Part shown: piece after piece, positions 13,601 through 25,640 of the stretch | Numbering within the stretch: the first letter of the stretch is position 1 | Layout of the letters: each line of letters starts with the position of its first letter | From: Cruorifilaria tuberocauda | Taxonomy: Eukaryota > Nematoda > Chromadorea > Rhabditida > Onchocercidae | NCBI GenBank assembly: GCA_013365365.1 | Contig: JABVXU010000075.1 | Coordinates: 62,001-126,000, forward strand | Reading direction: 5' to 3' | Length of the DNA stretch: 64,000 nt | Translations under genes and position numbers: made by a program | The notes under the pieces: generated by a model | Told to the model about the DNA's origin: nothing | Databases searched by the model: none | What the model saw: only the letters and a program-made list of their open reading frames with translations

Positions 13601-16600
13601 TTCATTCCACAGCAATAGCAACATAGTGAATAAAGATAATGGAATATATCATGTAAGGTTTTAAGATAGCAAAGACGACAGTACTGCTATGAGAACTGGA
13701 TTACTGAGACCAAGGAACAAGAAATGACCAAATTAAGAATCTTCTGCTGCAGATTGATATGAGCGATCATATTGGTGTGGAGCAACTAGTCATTAACAAA
13801 TAGCTTTAAATGTTCAATCGAAATTACTGAAGAATGAAAATATGGTATTGTGGGAACGTGTCACTCAGGCTTTTATCCCTCAAAATCACAATGTGACATT
13901 TCCAACAGAAAAGTTCATCTGAAGACCACAGCTTAGTTTCCTAATACTCTGAACAAGACTTTTCCTTCATCAAGTCGTGTGGAAAATATAAGAATAATCC
14001 ACCGGAATAATACTCCAATTGCAATTTGCCTCGATTCTTCGTCTGCTATTGAACTACAACTACTTAAACGACTTCGGCTACACCAACGACCGGAGTTGTC
14101 TGAAAAAGTTTATTTATTGCTTAATCCAATTAGTTCCATACACAAATTTTTCAAATAATCTTTTTTTAAGAGTTACTAAACTACGCATCAAATAAAACAA
14201 CTTTTAATACTGATAATACAACCAAATTCATTGTTTAAAAATACATGTTTATTAAATGACGGTAGAGAGAACAAGACGAATCCCTCCACCAAGTCCCCAA
14301 TATGTCTGTGTCATCTTTGCACTTCACATTTATCCCTTTCCTTTAAACTGAAGCGATATTTTTCTGCTTCACTGCTCATCTCTCATCAAAAAATTCTTCA
14401 ATCTCAAAATACTCTTCCCTAAATATTTTACATCTCTTTAATCCCTTACCGTACATAGAGAAGGTTATAAACAAATGCATATCCACTCTGAATTTTTACT
14501 ATCATTTCATTTTTAATTAAGTTGGATCCAACAACATATTAAAAGAAAGACAAGAACGAAAATATTCTTCAGTTTTGGTCTAAATAGTGTTTCCTTTTCC
14601 AAAATACAAACATTATGAAGCACATCTTACTAGACACATAACAGTCTTCCTATTCTATTATTTGGTGGCCCACTCACAGTTTCTGTGTGATAAATGCTAT
14701 TGTTTGGACATTCTCATGAGAAAAAAATGCAATGGCGAGAGAGCCTGAAGATGATGAATATATTCAGTTCTTTTCCATATCTTCACGGCGATTCTTCATC
14801 AAGACAAATTTTAATGTCACAAAGGTGAGACTTTATTTCCATTTAAGTCAAAAGAGAAAAGGAAGAGAACAGAAATGTTAAAAACTGAAAACACTTTTAT
14901 AGAAATTAAAAAAATACTATAGTGTAAAATTATGATTTTCGGAGATTTAAAATAAGGAGTTAAATGCTGCAACGTAATGTCTAACCTACAAATCAAAAGT
15001 ACGACTGAAATCAAGTGCGCCAATTTCTGAAATTATTTCAAAATCTATGCATCGAAAAACTCTGTGAATGTAACTTTCCATAATTTTGGGAAATTGAATA
15101 TTTTATAAGTTCCTTACCTTAACTTTAGTAAGAGAAAGTGTCTACATAAAGAAAAAATACATGAGTATTCTAAACTATTTGAAATTATCTAATAGTGGAA
15201 AACAAGCTTTGTTATCCATCAAAGTATTTTCACTTAATATTAGTTAGAGAAACTGCAGCAATAGTCCTTTTGCATTGGATAATACAGCAAAACAATAAAA
15301 CTATTATTGACAGTTAACTGACTACTCTGTTCTGTTCTCACTGTTCTCATTTAAGTAGTAGTCTTATCTATAAAGCTCTAATAGTAATTAGGAAAATGAC
15401 AAGTTACTGTATTATTAGAGAAAAAGATTGCAGTAAGCAATTACTCAATTTGCTTCAGCAAGTAATAAGGTAAGAGTGGAAAATTAGAAGAAATGAAAAC
15501 TTCTTTTAAAGATAAAAGAAATGCTTAATTACATGAGTATAGAATTATAAGATTTCGATTAAAATAATAACTGTTATGCATTTAGAAAAACCTCTATAGC
15601 ACATAAATGATTATCTAAAGTGCAAAAGCAGAAGATAGAAAAGGACCATCTTGAGGGTTCATTAAAGTGATGGTTGATATTATGATTTAAGCAATCCTAG
15701 TTTTCCAGACAGGAAACTGGTAAAAGAGACGTTATAAATTTTTTATTCCAATAATGAACCTTGTTAATCAGAGCTGCAACAATGAAGACTTAAAAAGCAC
15801 TGAAACATTTCTAAAGACATTTCATATTCTTTAGTATATAAGCAATTATAGATAAATAAAAGATCTCAGTCAGAGACGCATTATCTAGAAGATAATATTA
15901 GACGCTCCAAAATGTAATTTTTGACATTTCGAATATTATCTTATGAAAATTTTTTTTACTAGCATTTACACCTGACCAAACATTTCATTTCTGAAAACAG
16001 TACCGAAAACTTCCCAAACTTAGTTCCAAATTAAGAATTTTATCGAAATCATTAATTTAAGCTGACGATTTATTATAAGTTCACGAGAACGTGAAACACT
16101 ACTTGTTATTTATTTAAGTCAATATCATCAGATTCTCCTTCAGATATGCTGTCTTTTGCCATTTTAACTCTGGTTGAAGGCAGAAAATTAAAACTATGAA
16201 ATAAGGCAAGAAAATATTCAAAGTTTGTTTTAGTCGAGAATGTTACTTTTGGAAGGACTGTTATCCCATTAATCAGAATACTCTCAGTTAATCTTCTACT
16301 TTCTAGATTCTGCAGACATCACTCAGCACGAAATTAGCCGTTGATGAAGATCAAAAAATGCAAATATCTTACTTTCATCATATAAATTGCCCCGTTGTGC
16401 AAGCTGCATACGGCGAAATCGAGATAGACGACTTGGCGAAAAAGCCCTGCAAGATTTTGTATTTCCTTCTTCGTTATCCAACTGCAGAGAAGCATTTCGT
16501 ACTCGGGTAAAACCTGTAGTCAGTTCAACTCTAATTACAGCTTTGAAAACAAATTTCACATGCGTATTTTAATGAAGTAACTATTAATATCGATTTTCTC

Positions 16601-18158
16601 GGAATAATCATCAAGATTAATCATTTAATATGTCTAATGATTGTTAATGATTGAAATTACACCAATACAACTAAATCTAAGAAAAAGTTTAATACGTGAA
16701 CGACAGAACTATCCCATTCAACCGTCAACTGGATGTTAGCAGTCTTTTTATACGTATTTGAGAACTTGTTCATTTGTATCATACACTTTTTTTTTTAATG
16801 TGAATTAGCCATAAACGGTATTGCTGAAAGCAGTGAAAGTAATACAACAGCACTTTCTCTTATATTCATGAATAATGTTGAATGAAACCTTCGGGGGGAT
16901 CAGTGGACTGTGAGCTGTAATGTGCTTGTCTGCGCAATCCCTCTAGTGAGCAAACTGTTGAACAGGGACTTTCCGAATCAGCGCTACTAGCGCTACTAGC
17001 GGGTAATTTGATGTCGCTGAAGTAATCCAAATAAATCGTTAACCAGTGAATATCATGGGAAGCAATACATCCGACACTTGGGAATAAAAAAAATCAAATT
17101 ACCCATTTGTTTGATTCTAAAACTGAAAGAAACAAAATAAAACGGTAACAGTGGGTAATGGTAGTCGGCAACTTTAAAAATGAACTACGCATATAAACAA
17201 GAACAGTTACGGCACGGGAAAGAAATGATACCTGTTTGAGGATCTTGTCATTTTCGGGACCAAAATAACGCGACTTACCATAACTTGTTTACTCTCACTA
17301 AAAAAAATTCTACTTTACCATTACTTCCATAGTATATAAGATGTATATAACTAAAGATGAGATGAAAATCCGATGCGCGATAACAAAATCAATATTAAGC
17401 TTCCCCTCGCTCGATATTTTAAAAAAAAAAGAATTAAACAAGAATTTAATTGATAAGTTTTATATAAATAGTTAGTCGCAAAATGAATGGATACTGGAAA
17501 TATATAGGAAACATAGAAATATGTAACAATTGTTCATTATCGAAAATTCGAAAACGATTTTCTGGAATACCCTGACTAGACTACTATGTAGTGACATAAT
17601 CTACTTCCTCTTTTTTCATTTTGAGCATTATTTCGACAGCTGGTTACGTCAATGTTTATCAAGACTAGTTATTTGTCCAGTGCAACGAACCACTTATGGT
17701 AAGCTGAAATGTTACTAAAAAACATAAAAAATACCTTAAAGAATGTATTTTAAAGGATTCGTTTTTTGTTGTTGACAGCGAACCAAATATCATTTGTCCA
17801 ATACAGGGAACATCTGGGCGATGTCTTAGGAACTGAAAACCATTCCGAAAATATCATTCTTTCATGAAAATTTCATATCAAAATTTATCTCAGACAAATT
17901 CTGACAACAGCCGACATACGATGAAAAAGTTGACACATGATCGTAAAATTTTTAAGCTCACATGAATACATATTTCTTTTAAAAGAAATCCATAATTTAC
18001 CCGAAACCGACCACAGTTTGAAAGCGGTGTTTTGGCTGGAATGTCCGGCGTATTCACTGGTAAAACAGTTTCACTATCGAATAACAAACGTCGTTCACTT
18101 TCAGCCAAAATGACTAACCGTAACGATTCTTTACCAAGCTTCTTGTCATGACAAAAAC
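10609..18158 (-). CDS. FNIP: Folliculin-interacting protein (FNIP1/2 family)
   Basis: Minus-strand exons in transcript order: about 17977-18158 (LRLVILAESERRLLFDSE, the N-terminal longin block), about 16373-16515, 14003-14099 (SRQIAIGVLF), 13405-13528, 13064-13233 (SPVWLSLMNEKEY), 12850-12961 (LMNHLAWVASVTPSE), 12489-12704 (GGATRLARTVIIG and LLYVLTYFVRCS), 12274-12376, about 12130-12228, 11749-12009, 11187-11342 (VVVLADATNYTVK) and 10609-10959 (CDYSDLRLIVNVAAVYYPSVL). These follow human FNIP1 block for block, including LARTVVVGK, LTYFIRCS and the C-terminal SSDLPLLAAVAS. FNIPs are DENN-type partners of folliculin. They act at the lysosome on RagC/D GTPases and mTORC1 and bind AMPK and Hsp90. 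The joins around 12130-12009, the 16.4 kb exon frame and the first exon are uncertain. A possible first exon encoding MFKRVFPMRSKKR lies at about 18657-18718, but its donor phase does not fit simply. Confidence 0.88.
14104..16372 (-). other. Long FNIP intron
   Basis: About 2.3 kb between the FNIP exons at 14003-14099 and about 16373-16515. AT-rich, with no clear exon. A minus-strand segment at about 16115-16190 (VKMAKDSISEGESDDIDL) looks coding-like but runs into a stop without a donor, so it is not included in the model. Confidence 0.45.
16894..17005. repeat. Short tandem GCGCTACTA repeat in FNIP intron
   Basis: GC-richer patch inside an AT-rich intron. The 9-mer GCGCTACTA occurs twice in a row, followed by GCGGG, near 16981-17001. 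It follows a run of six G near 16892. Function unknown. Confidence 0.5.
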
Positions 18159-21100
18159 TGTAATCATGTGGTCACTTTATTGCTTGCACATCAAAATGTA
18201 AAATAGAGTTTGTAAGAAATCCGAAATAACTTCATAGCATAATAATTATATCATAGCGCCAAGAAACATAACTTCTTCAAATAATCATGTCTTCACTACG
18301 TTTGAAAATACCAAACCAAAGCTATCTCAAAACAAAAAAAAGGGGTAGGATAAGAGGGTGGATAATTAATCTGATGCAGTCATATGAGGAGATAAAAATG
18401 GAGATGGTATGATATGTCATTTTCGTCAGTTGATTTCCAAAATTTTCAAGTTGGATTTCGAATGATGATGAAAAATAGAAAAAAATCACATTGGGATCAA
18501 AGATGCCATATTACCTCCACCACTTTTATATTCTTAATCAAGTCAATCTGTTTGAATTTGATCTGTATACATAAAAAATTCTTTAAAGAATTCACTAACC
18601 AAAACTGATTGATCACTTCATCTTCTCCATTTATTTTCTTTAGAAAATTGTTACCCTTATTGCCAACATGTTCAAGCGGTCGTTTTTTCGACCTCATTGG
18701 AAAGACTCTTTTGAACATCGCTACAAGAATGACGATCTATAAAGTTGACTTTCCTTCCGAACAACAGATTCCATTTTATCTATGTTCTGAAATACAAAAA
18801 AAAAAGATTCCTATCAGAATTCCAACGATAAATATGAATTAAGAATTCGTAAGGATCTTTCCGTTTTGAGAGATAATTCCTCTCTAACAACCATCCTTTC
18901 GAACTTCTGCTTATGCTTCAGATAAACTACGACTTCAAAAAAGCAATTTTTATGAAATTAACTGAGTTGTTGAAAGAGATCCTTTCCTTGTTTCATTCAC
19001 AATGCTGTATTTGCCGGAATTAATGGACTAAAGAACATTTGTGACAACTTTTGAAACTATTTTTCCGATAAAACTCATAACAACAACCTCAAATCTGACT
19101 CAAAAACGCTCTACAACTCTGTAAGCGTTCAATTAAAACACGAAATTACCTCTGCAGAAAAAGAAAACTTGCAAAATATGATTCTAAAACAGAAACTCAT
19201 TGGTCTCAATAAGAAATACAATCAAACAAATGTTACCGCTCCTGTCAATAACAATAACAAAAATCTCATTCTTTCAACATACCTCTTAATATTTCCATGT
19301 CCAACTCTATTTACCAAAAAATAAGATTAAATTGTAGATCCGAAATTTATTAAGCCTTTCCTATTTGTTTTACTATTTTTATACAGCTAAAGAAAAAATA
19401 GAAGAGAGAGAGAGAGAGAGCTTATGAGAAATGAATGAGTAGGTATGTAAAGAAATAAAAAAATCAACTAACTGATGAAACATATTGGTATGATGTTTCA
19501 TATGAATGAAAAACGAAGTCAATATCATACAGGAAAGCTTAAGCAATAACAATAAACGATCAGATTGCGCACTACTTCCACTGAATATGTGTATTTTAAT
19601 TTTCTTAGTATATATATTCCTTATTTCGAGTCTTTTTTCTAGTTTTGCTAAAATCAATATGACATTTTATGGCGAGAATTTTAATAGGAAATATTTCAAG
19701 GTAGCTGCTGCAGATAATGCTAATCTTTTCTTTTTCGCATCGTTTACTCGGCAGAAATCTAAAACTAAGTTTCACTTTAGGTATTTTCCGAACTAATTTT
19801 CCAATGACTTTAATTCAGCAGAAACTAGAAATTGGATAGAAAAGAAACAATGAATGTCTAATGTTTCCTAATAACCACATGAGTATGATCAACAACGATA
19901 CACTGTCTATCTCACTGAACAATATAACTAGAACATCACTATTCACCAGTGCGAAATTCAACGATTTAGCGATCATTTCGACACGTCATTGTGGGAAAAG
20001 TATCATAAAGTTATGGTTCACTCAATCTGTACAGGAAAACATTCCCCACAGATTTTGAAAAGAAAAAAGGAAACAAAATTACACTGTGAACCTCCAAGAG
20101 GAAAATGACAGGATTGGGAAAAATATATCTAAAATTTATTTTTGCGAGCATAAACAAAAGATGTATATCATCATCAATTAAATATATTTTCCATGTTCAA
20201 CGAAAGCATGGATGAAGTGAGGTATGTATAACTGTTTTGTATGTAACATAAAATATTATTTACAAATCTTGAAACTAGTAAACGCACAATGGATCCGCTA
20301 CAAAACTGCAGCTCACATGCAACACCAAATAGTTAACATAATTGAAACAAAGAACAATAAAAAATTCTCTAAACATTAGGTGATCATGATAAGGATTTCC
20401 AATTCTGATTAATTTTACAGCGAAATTATTTAGTCTACCCAATGTCATGCAAAAAAATCCGCCCCAGGAACAAAATTTCTTCTTTGTGCAATCGAAGTAT
20501 TATCATACTGCTAAGCTTTTTTTTCTGGAATTGTAAAATAATGCCTCTTTTATATGTATAATTCGGTCTTCAACGCGATTTGAAAACAGCATCAGCAGGT
20601 GAAATTTTGTTTCACATTAGGGATTTGTGGATTCCTTCGACATATCATTCCTGTTTTATTCTATAAAGACAGTATGTAAGCGATGTAACCATTCAAAATC
20701 TATTTAGATTAAAGTTTGCAAGAAAAATGAAATTTCATGCTTCTCAAATTATGTGAAAATTTTTTGTAAGATTATTCGAAGAGTTGTGGATTTTATTATA
20801 TGAAAGATAACTGAAAATAAACGCATATGTAAGATCGGCATTGAAATTTCTCATTGTCAGAAACTAATGAGAGGTAGTGGAAGGTGGGAGTAGGAGGATA
20901 GCGGAACGCAGATATCACCATTTCACATACGATAAAGCAATAGTGACATGAGAACAGCGATTCAGAATGGAAAATTGAAAGAGGCAGAAGGAGCTGATGT
21001 CATTTCCACAGAATTGGTACTCGGCTAGGGGTCGTCTCAAAGAACTTGTCGAAATGCTTCCATTGTAATGAATCGTGCTGGCTGGGGACAGAAAAGGCTT

Positions 21101-21899
21101 TGCTGAGATCAGATTTATCTTTTTAGAACTTGAAGGAAGTTTACAAATTATCAAGTAATTTCCTGATAAGCGAAACTCTCATTCGTCAATCTTTTGAGCA
21201 TGAATGATTTGCAACAATCAAAACGATGCCTATTTGATGCATTCATTTCATAAATAAATATCGAAATGAAAGGCAAAAGTTGAAATGCATGGAGCGCTCG
21301 ATTTCATTTCTTAATTTATATAGATCAAGAATTCGTGCTTACGCTACATGAATATACCAAACACAAATGACGATGAAACAGAATGATAAAAAACAATTTC
21401 AGAATGTTAAAATCGGAGGTACTGCTGATATCGAAATAAGCACCGATATGAGAGAGGATCATTGCAATCAGTAAAACACGGATAAATGTCATTGAACATG
21501 GTGAACAGGTGAAAAAAAGCAAAAAAATTGTGCAAGTAAGATTGGTCATAAATCAGCAAATAGTGAACGGAATGAACAACAAAACATCCGATAAAATTGC
21601 TATAAAAAATATTTACAGATATTTCTGGGCAAGGTGAGAAGAAAAGGATGAGATTGTTGAGGAAGTGGGGTCCCGATATCGGAGGGCGATAACAGATCCC
21701 ATTCCCACGTGGAATAAATAGGTCGTTCATGTAACCAGTGAAACTGGTCAAATTTCTGGAGGTGTGATAAGATATGATGATATCCCGCCAACCATGCTGA
21801 GTGAGATCGACTTCGACTAAGACTATTCAGGGGTTGTTTCTGCGATAGGGAGGAGAGAATGAGTATGTCAGTTTTCCTGATTAACAACAAATAGTGATA

Positions 21900-22760
21900 G
21901 GAGACAATGACTACGAGGAACGGCTGTGGACTGATCGCCAACGAGGTCAATGAGCGACCGTAGGGCGAGAAAGAGGAAGGAGGAAGGTTGGTATGATAAG
22001 GCGGCAGGGATTCTCTCGTATCAGAGACAGGTTGGTTAGGTGACGCATGCACTCCAACACATTCAATTCAGACCTGCACGAAACCACTGGACTGATTGAT
22101 ACCCACCCGGCTCGTCCTTAAACCTTCCAGACGTACTCAATGTCTGTCTCCCAACCGCCTGTCTGTCTGTCTCTGTGCGGAGGCGTCTCGGCAACAAGTC
22201 CCGGTTCCTTGGCTCCCCGCCTATTGCTCTATTTGACTTGCATGTCATCTGCACGTGACTAATGTTGGCGGACATCCAACAAATACTGGACATACCAAGG
22301 AAGAAACAGGCGGATAGGGAAGAGATAAGCTCCGCCTGCTTATATAACGAGCCATTGATTATTCATGGTTGCGGCATGGGCTGGGCAGAATTGCGCATGA
22401 AGTTGCGCTGTACAGGGCGATGGACGACCGGCTTGTGCACATTGATAGGTTGCATTTGCATCCTGCTTCTCGTGTCGCTTGCTGCATCGATATGCCAATA
22501 AAAAGAGGGAGTTCATGAGGAGGGAAGAAGCGCAGCGTGCGTGCGTGCTTCACACACACAGCGTACCGAACAGATGAAACAGACAACCGTTCCCTGCCAC
22601 TGTCTCTCTCCTCCACTGCCTTCTGCCGTTAACCTTATACAGTTCATTTTCCCTCTGCTCCATCCCCAACCCACCTCTGTATTGGTTCTGAATTCTGAAT
22701 TTTCATCTTTTCCACTACTTTGCTATTCTTCATTCTCCTCCCATGTTGTTGATTTAGTCG
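21900..22760. promoter_or_regulatory. GC-richer island, possible promoter or 5' exon region
   Basis: This stretch is visibly richer in G+C and CpG than the flanks. It contains TGTC tetranucleotide clusters (22141-22175), CACACACACA near 22550-22562 and CT-rich tracts to 22760. No conserved frame is present. In an AT-rich nematode genome such a patch often marks a promoter, but nothing here ties it to a gene. The nearest recognised gene is FNIP, 4 kb away on the minus strand. Confidence 0.3.
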
Positions 22761-24302
22761 TCTCTTAAAAAAGGCCAGAAGCTCACCCATTCACAAAATT
22801 TCAGATTCCAAAAATCGATTGCCAAAGTTAAATTTCGCCATCTTCCACTCTACATGAAAGCCTACCGGTTACATAAAGTTTCCAAAAATAACAGAAATAA
22901 GCTTCACTGCGCTACTCCTACTCATTGTCATCGATTAGTTGCATGAAATGGACTTTTAGAGATTTCTTTCTGTAATGTAGCTGTATTGCAAAACCTGAAT
23001 CTCACTGTTTTCGAGCATAAATACTCTGAGCGAAATACATCCTGCAAGCAGGTAAAGATGTTTTTTTGATGATCGTAGAAATGGTGGTATCTGTAAATAA
23101 AACAGATTATGAATACGCTGAAAGAAAGTTGTAATAAGGAATTCGTTGTGTTTTCTCAAGCGATTAATGTACAAGTTTTTAGGACTTTATAAAGGAATTG
23201 CAGTTGCGACAGTGAAAAAAACAATATATACAGGAGGGCAAACTGAACATTAATGATTGAGAGACAGACTTTAAATTCTCGCTTTAAAGTTATTTATTTT
23301 AAAAACTTTACCCGTTGGGTAGCTTGTTAGGAAACGACAGGAAGTGAGCTCTTACAATCACAGACTGGTGTACTTTCTCCATGTAATCGTAAAAACAGAA
23401 TACTGGAAGGTATTACTAATAATAGTTATATTACATCCATTAAATTTCTAGGTGGAGTAGTGCGAATGGGAGGGAGAGCAAGATACAGAAAGTATTGTTT
23501 TTAAATGCAATAGCGATAATAATAGTAAATACTAAAACAGGCTTTTGCGTTAAAAAATTGTTTGAAGTTCGGAACATAAATATAGGCCATTTAGCGGAAA
23601 AGAGTGAATGGAGGTAAAACAACAAAAAACTTCCAAGGTAAACAGAAAACATAAAAGTGGTAAAGGCATAACATTTTTTTGAATAAATAATTTAAACATT
23701 CAACATTTGTCCAAAATAATAACTGTTATATCACAAAATGTGGCTTTAAAAAATTATGAAACTGAGCAGAGGGACGGATGATTTGAATGAAAAGGAGCGA
23801 GGAAAAACTAAAGTTATCTGGCGATTGGTTTTTTTTACTTGTACAAGACATGGATTCTGATAAGAGGAAATGAAATAAAGTTTTCAAAAGTGATTTTAGA
23901 TAACAAGCTACTACAACCTTTTTAAATTATGTGCATTGTCAAAGAATGCATGGAGAAGTAATGTTTATTTATTTTAATAAATAGTTTTTTTAACGAATAC
24001 TTTCCCTGCATTAAAACTTGGGGATTTTAGGTGCAGAATTTTAGAGAAACATTGTGATGCAAGTAGTCCGTAGATGGATGTTAAGATGTAATTGAAACTT
24101 TAATAGTTCAAGCAGATAAATGAATATTGATTTATGTAAATAAATCTAACCAATACATGGAACACATGCATAATAACTGGTTGTTAAAAAGACAAATATG
24201 ATTTGCATGCAAGACATATAAGTCGTGAATAACGGAGCATTTTAATGTTAATTTCAAATAGTGATTCATATCTTCAGTTATTTAATGATAAATCATTGTT
24301 AG

Positions 24303-24480
24303 TGTCGGCGATCTTCTGTAACTGTGTCAAGATTTTAAGATTGAGGGACTTCTTTTATTTGCGGGGGGATCAAACTGCTGTCTTTCTGTGTCCAAGACGA
24401 TATCAATAAAAAAGGGAAAAGGAAAACCATGTTACCCTCTCGCTAATCAGCCACTTTCCTAATCCTTAGCAATACTTCTG
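24303..24480 (-). repeat. tRNA-like repeat element, copy B
   Basis: Read on the minus strand it shares with copy A (25437-25640) GACACAGAA, then CAGCAGTTTGAT, CGCAAATA, CCTCAATC and an AGAAGATC end block in the same order and spacing. GCAGTTTGATCC resembles a tRNA B box. One end reads GGCGATCTTCTGTAAC and the other AGCAATACTT, like the ends of copy A. Divergent, so an old copy. Confidence 0.55.
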
Positions 24481-25436
24481 GAGCTCAGGACTTTCTTCAT
24501 TCTGATGAAGAAAGGGTCATGGTTGTTCAAAGATTACAACAAGGGGTGTACAAAACTTAAAATGTTAATTCAAGAACAAAGGATTTCGTCATTTTTCGGT
24601 TTCCCTCACAATGGGGATTGAAACAGCATTTTTGAGAATGCTTTTTAGAAGTTTAGAAGCTTTGTTCAGGTAAAATATACAGGATTCTGGATTACGTCAA
24701 GGATTTTGAAAGTGGTTAGTTTCAGTTAAATTGAAATTGAAAGTTTTCAAAGATTTGTTTATTGCAGTTTTGCAAAGTTGCTAAGCACAACTTATTTTAC
24801 TCTGAACAAATATCGATATTCCTTCATAACTGAATGATTTGAAGTAAAATTTTCTATTTAAAGAACAAAAAAAATATAGAAAATATAAGCACAAAAAGTA
24901 TTTTATCTGCAACAAATAATTGAAAGGCATAAATAGTATTTTGAATTAAGAAATGGTATTCCTCCAAAGCAAGATAAAAAAAACATTAAAAAAAATGTGT
25001 TTTATTAACTGACCCAATACATTCCACTGCATTATTATTTTGGACAAAATGTGCTTTTATAATCGAAAATTGTTAAATACTATATTCTTTACTTTCAACC
25101 TTAGTATATTTTTGAACTTCGGCTTATTTTATAGGTTTGAATTGTCAAAATACGTTTCCATTTTTTCAGGTAGCATTACGAAAAAAAGTAGAATCATCAA
25201 AAACTTATGGTCGAGCAAAATCGAGCACAAAAAAAGCTCATTTGATGAATTCAAATAAATACACTCAAACATTTTCACCCTTTATCGCTGAAATTGTGAG
25301 GAATTATGAAATCCTTTGTTCTTGGATTGACATTGTACGCTAAATGTATACTTCTTGTCTACAAGCTCAGTCGATGAAATCATGAGGAAGACGAAGAATG
25401 ATGAAATCCTTCGTCGAATCCGGTTGGTTGGACTAA

Positions 25437-25640
25437 ATTGCTGGTGATCTTCTGTGACAGTGACAAGATTGAGGAGGTTAATAACACAAGTTTGAGGTAC
25501 AATCCAAGAGTAACGGTTATCACATCTGCCTGACACAGAAGTCAGCAGTTTGATTCCGCGCAAATAGAAAAGCAATCCTCAATCCTGTAAAAAAGAACAC
25601 CCCTAATCTTGTCACCATCATAGAAGATCAGCAATACTTG
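25437..25640 (+). repeat. tRNA-Val-like repeat element with inverted ends, copy A
   Basis: The centre (25508-25558) reads GTAACGGTTATCACATCTGC, then CCTGACAC, then the B-box-like GTTTGATTCCG. This closely follows the A-box to anticodon-arm to B-box order of a eukaryotic tRNA-Val(AAC). The acceptor stems do not pair, so it is not a working tRNA. The flanks form imperfect inverted ends: GATCTTCTGTGACAGTGACA at 25446-25465, and the complement of a matching block at about 25600-25640. It looks like a tRNA-derived SINE or a MITE that captured a tRNA-like sequence. Related to copy B in opposite orientation 1 kb away. Confidence 0.6.
25476..25496 (+). other. SL1-like segment inside repeat copy A
   Basis: This 21-nt stretch matches 19 of the 22 positions of the conserved nematode SL1 spliced leader with one gap. 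It keeps the 3' ten bases CAAGTTTGAG intact and is followed by GTAC, where SL1 RNA has GTAA. No SL RNA stem-loops or Sm site follow, so it is not an SL RNA gene. It may be a chance match or a relic. Confidence 0.4.

Noticed and set aside
16115..16200. Possible FNIP exon reading VKMAKDSISEGESDDIDL
   Set aside because: The frame runs into a TAA without a donor, and the phase does not fit the preceding exon.
18609..18718. First FNIP exon encoding MFKRVFPMRSKKR
   Set aside because: Resembles the FNIP1 start (LFQKLFSKR), but its strong donor leaves phase 1 while the 18158 acceptor needs phase 2. Kept only as a possibility.
21600..22052. 150-codon minus-strand frame, the second longest in the window
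   Set aside because: Ser/Leu/Pro-rich translation with no domain, no splice-site support and overlapping frames open in the same GC-richer patch.
25508..25560. Functional tRNA-Val gene
   Set aside because: The internal arms resemble tRNA-Val, but the acceptor and T stems do not pair and there is no T-run terminator at the right place.
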